A DNA stretch of 42,367 nt from Parcubacteria group bacterium (GTDB lineage: Bacteria > Patescibacteriota > Minisyncoccia > Phycocordibacterales > UBA2100). The notes beneath the pieces were generated by a model. That model was not told where the DNA came from. It was given only the letters and a program-made list of their open reading frames with translations, and did not search any database. Below are positions 36,368-42,367 of this stretch, piece after piece. The stretch covers positions 1-42,367 of the forward strand of contig CALRGX010000010.1 of the NCBI GenBank assembly GCA_943358385.1, in the 5' to 3' direction. The translations under genes and the position numbers were made by a program. Every line of letters begins with the position of its first letter. Positions within the stretch are counted from its first letter, which is position 1.

Positions 36368-39300
36368 ATGAGTAACAATCTTTTTTTTGACGGACGCGAG
36401 TACATCTCTGCCGGAGATACTGCATCACTCCATGACTTCTCGCGCGACTACATTGGCCGACTTTGTCGCGAGCAAAAAGTTGTTGCGCGGCGCGTTGGGA
36501 ATCAATGGTTCGTTGATGCAAAATGTTTGCAGGATTTTGTATATGAGCAGCAGCGCAGAAATCAGGAACGCTACGAAGCGCTTTCAAAAGAACGCAAACA
36601 ATCGTACGGCGTTGTTGCACCCGTCCCTGCTGAACCTGCGCCCGCTACGGTAGTAGAAGAAACTGTCATCGAAGAAGCAGCACAACCTGTAATTGTGCCA
36701 GTGACTCCAGAGCCAGATGAAGTGGTGATGGTAGTTGAGGAAGTAGGGCAAGTTGTGGAAGAAGTTCCTGTCTCTGCCTCGGGGGTCGCGGTGGTAGAAG
36801 CTCCTGTACCAGAGATGCAGCCTTCTCCTATACACATGCATACGATGCAGGCGCATATGGCAAAGGTGCTCGCGACCGCAGTACACCCTTTGTCGACTGA
36901 TGCAGTGCGCCAGGCAGCGGTGCACGGGGTAGCGCACGCTCCAGTCCTATCGCCACTCTTTGATTTTGCCCACAAGGCACTCTCTCTGTTCCTCGCATTC
37001 ATGCTCACCTTCGGCACCTATGCCATGGTAGATGCTGAGTATGCGCGAACGCTCATAACTTCGTCGAAACAGTTTGCGGCGACGGTTGCACAAGTACCAT
37101 CACGCATGGTCGCCACTGGTGAGGCGTTCGCTAGTGTTGCTCGTACCAATAATGAGTCAGTGGCTCAGGTTGCTGCCGCTGCTTCAGGTGGTGCACTTGA
37201 TACGCTTGCATTGCGCATACACGCATTCGTGGACAGTATGGTGTCGCGCGCAGTTTTCTCTGGGCTTCCTTCATTTGCGCTCACGTTGCCGCAGCGCAAC
37301 AGTGCTGGTGGGGTAGTGCGCGTGGCACTTATCCCATTCACTCCGACCCCGAGCGTAAAGCAAGAAGGTACCGCCGCAGCGACACAGTACATCCAGCAAA
37401 CCATTCTGGAGCAGCCGATTCGAGAACGAATTGTAGAACGCGTCGTTGCTGGGGAATCGCTATCACTTGCGGAAATGCGGAAGCTCTTGAATCAGCTCGA
37501 CAACAAACTCACGTCGCAAATTAAAAATGTAAGTGCATCAGTGCCTCCAGTATTTTCATCATACGGCGGAACTGTTGCACAGTCGTACCCGAGCACCTTT
37601 GGGCTTTCACAGCGCATTGATTCTCTTACAAATATTTCCATTTCTGGTGGCACTATCACCAATGCAAGCATTTCTGGTGGTTCTCTGTCTGGCGTAATGA
37701 TTGGGGTTGGCAATCTGGAAGGAGTGGTAGCAATTGCAAATGGTGGCACAGGTACGAGCACGACACCATCGTACGGCGCAGTTTTGGTGGGGGATGGTGC
37801 GGGCGGCTATCAGCTCCTCGCCACATCATCGTTAGGAATTGCAGGAGGTGTCGGATTGCCTGGCGGATCTGATGCACAGCTGCAATACAACAATGGTGGG
37901 GTTCTGGCTGGCGCAACCGTATATTTTGACGATGTTACAGGGCGTTTCGGTATAGGCACCTCCTCTCCGTATGCAGCCCTTTCTGTGGTGGGTGAGGCTG
38001 TGGCGCGTAACTTTACCGCCACTTCTTCGGCAACCTCGACACTCCCTAATCTGGCGGTCTCTAATGTTTCGGTTGGCGGCAGGTTGTACGACGGTGCAGG
38101 TACGGCTGGGGCCAATGGATATGTCTTGCAGACGACTGGTTCTGGTGTGCAATGGGTGGCTACCTCGTCACTGGGTATTGTAGGAGGTGGTAGCGGGGCA
38201 ACTTTCGGACAAGCATTTGAATTGGTGAATGGTGTACTTACGCCGACAACCACGGTGGGCGTGATTGTTGCTGCCTCATCGACATTCAGTGGTGGTATTT
38301 CTGCAACTAACGCAACGACAGGCAATTCGACTTCGACCAATGCATACGCATCGTCGCTCGTTGCGGGCAATTCGACCGCAACAAATCAATACGCAAGCAA
38401 CTTGGTAGCAGGGAATGCAACAACATCAAATCTGTACATCGGATCTCTCACTGGTGTGTTGAGAGCTGCAGCAGGGAAGGTGTCTACCGGTTTGGTGAGT
38501 CTGGCGACAGAAATTTCAGGAGTTCTCGGTATCTCAAACGGCGGCACCGGTACCTCGACTGCCCCAACGTACGGGCAAGTGCTTTTGGGAAATATATTTG
38601 GTGGATACGATTTGGTGTCGACATCATCCCTGGGGATTGCGGGAAGTGGCGCATCAGTGTGGGGCGCCATCACCGGCACACTTGCAAATCAAACTGATTT
38701 GCAGAACGCACTTAATGCAAAACTCACGGCATCTGAATTTTTCGCTACCACAACAGATGGAGTTGATGAAGGATTGTCGAATCTGTACTTCACCCAATCC
38801 CGCGCTACTTCAAACTTCGCACAGAATCTTGCTGCAACCACCACCACCGCACTTGCTGAAGGCAACAACCTATACTTCACCACCCCTCGTGCTACTTCAA
38901 ACTTCGTCACCAACTTGGCCGCCACTACTTCAGTCGCTTCCATCACCACACTCTCTAATCTCTCCATCACCAACTCACAGGTCTCTGATTTCTCAACTGG
39001 CGTCAACTCTTTCGTTGCCGCTTCAACGACCATCCCGAAGACCTATACCAACAACACCTTCACGGGAAGCAATACCTTCCAGGCTGCCACCTCAACCTCC
39101 TTCGCCATCACGAGCATTGCAAACGCACTCTTGAAGACCCTGCCAGGAGGATCAGTGGTTGCGGCGGTTGCCGGCACTGACTACGTGGCATCAGTCACGG
39201 GGGATTGGACAGGCACCTTTGATGGCCAAGAAGGCTCATACTACTTAAACGCCGGCAACCTCACGAACTTCGGTACCCCATTCTTCAACTTCTTTGCCGC

Positions 39301-42300
39301 AACGACTACCGACGCTCTTGCTCAAGGCTCAACCAACCGCTACTACGCAGACTCACTGGTGAACACCTTCATCGGTGCATCATCAACGGTGCCGAAGACG
39401 TATACGAACAATACGTTTACCAACGCGAATACATTCAATGGACAGACGACTCTCGGAAGCGCTTCCTCAACAAATCTCACCGTTTCAAATCTAGCCTCAA
39501 CCTCAAACCTGGTTGCATCTAATTCGTTTACTTTCTCTAATGTGACTGGTTTCTTAAAGGCCACTGCCGGTGTGGTCGCAACGTCCCTCATTAATCTCGC
39601 TTCTGATGTAACCGGCATCCTTGCCGTATCAAATGGTGGTACCGGATGGGGGAATATCCAATCAAACTCAGTAGTGTTGGGTAACGGTACTGGCGCCGTT
39701 GCGACAACGAGTGCTGGGACAAATGGTCAGGTACTCGCATTGGTGAATGGTGTTCCAACCTGGACTGCCACGACCACGCTCTCTACTATAGAAGGAACAC
39801 TTGCGGCTAGTAAGGGAGGTACTGGCCAAGGGAGCTACTCCGTAGGAGACATTTTGTACGCGTCTGACCCAAATACACTCACTCGTTTGGGAGTTGGCAG
39901 CGCAGGGACAGTCTTGAAGGTTGCAGGAGGTGTACCTACATGGGGGACAGATATCACGACGGGTGGCGGTGGTGGTGCTGGTGCATGGTCAACAACCACG
40001 GATTCACTCGGCATTTACCCAGCTGACACATCAGATGTGATTATCATTGGTTCAAGTGCTACAGCAACTCTGGCAAGTATTTTTGAAGTATCGGGCAAAT
40101 CGTACTTCTCCAACTTCCTCGGTATCGCGACCACTTCAGCAGGATCACTCTTGAGTATTGGTGGTGTAGGTAATTTTGCGCCGACAGGCTCTACTCTCTA
40201 TAGTGGACTTACTCTTGGTTCTTTGAGCGCGACGTCTTCAACCTTGCTTGCTTCAACAACATTGTCTGGTAATACGCTCGTAGGGAACGCCACCTCAACC
40301 AACCTCGCCCTCACCAACGTCCTCTCTACAATATTGAAGACGAACAGTTCAGGTTCGATTGTTCCTGCAGTACTCGGTACCGACTACATCAGCTCGGCAG
40401 TCACGGCGATTGGCCCTACCGGTCAAACACAAACAGGCCCGACGGTCACCCTCGCTACGTCAACCACCGGCACTGACTTCACGGTGACTGCAGCAGGGAA
40501 CACCATCACGTACAACCTCCCAACGGCTTCTGCAGCAAACCGCGGTCTCCTGAACACCACAGACTTCGCGAACTTCATTGCAAAACTATCATCAACCTCA
40601 CTTGATACGTCTCTTGAGCTCGCCACTCTTATCGGTGATGAAACGGGATCAGGCTCACTCGTCTTCTCAGCAGCACCAACCTTCACCGGTACCGCGAACT
40701 TCGCGAACACCGCCAACACCGGCACGCTCTCAGCAACCGGCTTGGCGTCATTCGTGAACGCTTCCTCAACGCTCTTCTCTGCTGGTCGCGCATACTTTGG
40801 TCAGACCGCGACGACCACTATCGATGGCGCAGGAAACGTCGCCGTCGCGGGGACACTCGGCGTCACCGGGAACACCACACTCGCCAACGCGACGTCAACG
40901 AATCTCGCCATCACCGCGATCACGAATGCACTCCTCTCAGTGAATGCAGGTGGATCAGTGATTGCAACCACGATCTCTTCACCACTTACATACTCATCTA
41001 ATGCACTCGGTATCCAGAACGCTGCAGCAGATGGTGCAACGAAAGGTGCCGCATCATTCACGACTGCTGACTTCGATGCGTCATCGGGGAACATCGCTAT
41101 CGACTACACCAACGGTCAGGCTGCTTCAGCGGGAGCGAAAGGTTTCCTCACCTCAGCTGACTTCACCATCTTCACCAACAAACTCTCCACCACTTCTATC
41201 GACACCCTCGCAGAACTCGAAACGATCACGGGGGTCACCAACATCCTCGTTGAGAACGACATCGATGCATCAACAGAACTGGCCGCGATTATGGACGACG
41301 AGACGGGAAGTGGCGCATTGGTCTTCGGTACCTCACCAACACTCTCTGGTGCCACCCTGAACGGCAACACCACTTTGGCAAACGCCACTTCAACCACCCT
41401 CGCCCTCACCAACGTCCTCTCTACAATATTGAAGACCAATGGTTCAGGTTCAGTCATCCCAGCGGTTGCGGGCGTTGACTACCAAGCTGCCGGCACCTAC
41501 CTCACCGCGCTTGGAAACGGATACAGCTCAACCACCGGCACCACCGTCACCTTCTCAACCTCAACGACCGCATTCAACGGCCTCACGACTGGCCTCACGG
41601 TGAGTGCTTCAAACGGTGCACTCACCCTTACTCCATCACTCACGGGAACCTTGAACAACGCTGGTCTCACGAACTCAACCGTCTCATTCGGTGGTGTATC
41701 CCTTGCACTCGGCGGCACTGATGCCACCCCAGCCTTTAACCTCACCGATGCAACTTCATTGCCGATTTCAACCGGTGTCTCAGGATTGGGTGCAAACGTT
41801 GCTACTTTCCTCGGTACCCCGTCATCAGCAAACCTTGCCACTGCACTCACGGATGAAACAGGATCAGGTGCTGCGGTCTTTGGTACCACACCAACACTCT
41901 CCACACTCACCATCTCTTCAGGTGGTATCAATGTCACGAACAGTGGCATCACGAATGCTGGTGCGATTAGTGGTGCAACCACCATCACGGCAAGCGGACT
42001 CGGTTCATTCGGAACACTCACGGCAGCAGGTGCTACGTCAACCGCACTCTTCGGCGGCACGCTCTCAGCAAACACTGCACGATTTGGTCAGACGGCAACA
42101 ACCACGATTGATGGTGCGGGGAATGTGGCAGTGGCTGGTACCTTGGGAGTTACGGGCCAGACTACCCTCGCCACCTCTCTCACTGGTCTCCTCAAAGCCA
42201 CCGCAGGCGTCGTCTCTACCGCAACCGCAGGCACTGACTACCTCACTTCTACATTCAAAGACTGGTCAGTGTTCGGCGGCAACTCATACATGGCTCCGAC

Positions 42301-42367
42301 GACGACGTTGGGTGTGATTGTGTCTGCTTCTTCAACTATCGGATCAGGGACACAGACAGGTGGTCTT
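36368..42367 (+). CDS. Giant surface fibre protein, 3' truncated (at least 2000 codons): HTH-like domain, TM segment, then phage tail-fibre-like repeats
   Basis: Frame read by eye from ATG 36368 to the window end without a stop: 'MSNNLFFDGREYISAGDTASLHDFSRDYIGRLCREQKVVARRVGNQWFVD...', TM 'ALSLFLAFMLTFGTYAMV', then 'IANGGTGTST', 'EGLSNLYFTQSRATSNF', 'TDETGSGAAVFGTTPTLS' repeats. Absent from the ORF track because no stop occurs in the window. Confidence 0.88.
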   Translation, partial: MSNNLFFDGREYISAGDTASLHDFSRDYIGRLCREQKVVARRVGNQWFVDAKCLQDFVYEQQRRNQERYEALSKERKQSYGVVAPVPAEPAPATVVEETVIEEAAQPVIVPVTPEPDEVVMVVEEVGQVVEEVPVSASGVAVVEAPVPEMQPSPIHMHTMQAHMAKVLATAVHPLSTDAVRQAAVHGVAHAPVLSPLFDFAHKALSLFLAFMLTFGTYAMVDAEYARTLITSSKQFAATVAQVPSRMVATGEAFASVARTNNESVAQVAAAASGGALDTLALRIHAFVDSMVSRAVFSGLPSFALTLPQRNSAGGVVRVALIPFTPTPSVKQEGTAAATQYIQQTILEQPIRERIVERVVAGESLSLAEMRKLLNQLDNKLTSQIKNVSASVPPVFSSYGGTVAQSYPSTFGLSQRIDSLTNISISGGTITNASISGGSLSGVMIGVGNLEGVVAIANGGTGTSTTPSYGAVLVGDGAGGYQLLATSSLGIAGGVGLPGGSDAQLQYNNGGVLAGATVYFDDVTGRFGIGTSSPYAALSVVGEAVARNFTATSSATSTLPNLAVSNVSVGGRLYDGAGTAGANGYVLQTTGSGVQWVATSSLGIVGGGSGATFGQAFELVNGVLTPTTTVGVIVAASSTFSGGISATNATTGNSTSTNAYASSLVAGNSTATNQYASNLVAGNATTSNLYIGSLTGVLRAAAGKVSTGLVSLATEISGVLGISNGGTGTSTAPTYGQVLLGNIFGGYDLVSTSSLGIAGSGASVWGAITGTLANQTDLQNALNAKLTASEFFATTTDGVDEGLSNLYFTQSRATSNFAQNLAATTTTALAEGNNLYFTTPRATSNFVTNLAATTSVASITTLSNLSITNSQVSDFSTGVNSFVAASTTIPKTYTNNTFTGSNTFQAATSTSFAITSIANALLKTLPGGSVVAAVAGTDYVASVTGDWTGTFDGQEGSYYLNAGNLTNFGTPFFNFFAATTTDALAQGSTNRYYADSLVNTFIGASSTVPKTYTNNTFTNANTFNGQTTLGSASSTNLTVSNLASTSNLVASNSFTFSNVTGFLKATAGVVATSLINLASDVTGILAVSNGGTGWGNIQSNSVVLGNGTGAVATTSAGTNGQVLALVNGVPTWTATTTLSTIEGTLAASKGGTGQGSYSVGDILYASDPNTLTRLGVGSAGTVLKVAGGVPTWGTDITTGGGGGAGAWSTTTDSLGIYPADTSDVIIIGSSATATLASIFEVSGKSYFSNFLGIATTSAGSLLSIGGVGNFAPTGSTLYSGLTLGSLSATSSTLLASTTLSGNTLVGNATSTNLALTNVLSTILKTNSSGSIVPAVLGTDYISSAVTAIGPTGQTQTGPTVTLATSTTGTDFTVTAAGNTITYNLPTASAANRGLLNTTDFANFIAKLSSTSLDTSLELATLIGDETGSGSLVFSAAPTFTGTANFANTANTGTLSATGLASFVNASSTLFSAGRAYFGQTATTTIDGAGNVAVAGTLGVTGNTTLANATSTNLAITAITNALLSVNAGGSVIATTISSPLTYSSNALGIQNAAADGATKGAASFTTADFDASSGNIAIDYTNGQAASAGAKGFLTSADFTIFTNKLSTTSIDTLAELETITGVTNILVENDIDASTELAAIMDDETGSGALVFGTSPTLSGATLNGNTTLANATSTTLALTNVLSTILKTNGSGSVIPAVAGVDYQAAGTYLTALGNGYSSTTGTTVTFSTSTTAFNGLTTGLTVSASNGALTLTPSLTGTLNNAGLTNSTVSFGGVSLALGGTDATPAFNLTDATSLPISTGVSGLGANVATFLGTPSSANLATALTDETGSGAAVFGTTPTLSTLTISSGGINVTNSGITNAGAISGATTITASGLGSFGTLTAAGATSTALFGGTLSANTARFGQTATTTIDGAGNVAVAGTLGVTGQTTLATSLTGLLKATAGVVSTATAGTDYLTSTFKDWSVFGGNSYMAPTTTLGVIVSASSTIGSGTQTGGL

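Noticed and set aside
38598-39134. Plus-strand ORFs such as 38598..39134, 40962..41360 and 41691..42317
   Set aside because: They are +1 frame shadows of the giant fibre gene; the continuous frame starting at 36368 explains the region.

Overview
The window looks like part of a Patescibacteria/CPR (Parcubacteria-like) genome; that placement is an inference from gene content. About 1-28.9 kb is a surface-glycan locus: at least six GT-B glycosyltransferases, a Wzx-like flippase, a NodU-type carbamoyltransferase, a short UDP-sugar dehydrogenase, a GtrA protein, a GT39-like membrane protein and an O-antigen ligase with a TPR tail. It includes a nonulosonate-type operon (CMP-sugar synthetase, SDR, aldehyde dehydrogenase, transketolase, and NeuB fused to a second TIM barrel). 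About 28.9-30.1 kb is a hairpin-rich, repeat-rich non-coding block followed by a 23-aa lysine-rich mini-gene. Then come secA, an overlapping 51-aa zinc-ribbon ORF, and gatB. The right end holds two adjacent genes sharing an N-terminal HTH/excisionase-like domain plus a TM segment. The second is an open frame of 2000 codons (36368 to window end) that the supplied ORF track misses because it has no stop in the window; it continues into phage-tail-fibre-like repeats. The most interesting signals are this HTH-TM-fibre architecture, peptide repeats in it that are nearly identical in protein but recoded synonymously, a recurrent leaderless-promoter pattern (-10 hexamer 6-8 nt before ATG), the SecA-coupled zinc ribbon, the unusual nonulosonate operon, and inverted G-rich repeats bounding a two-gene module.
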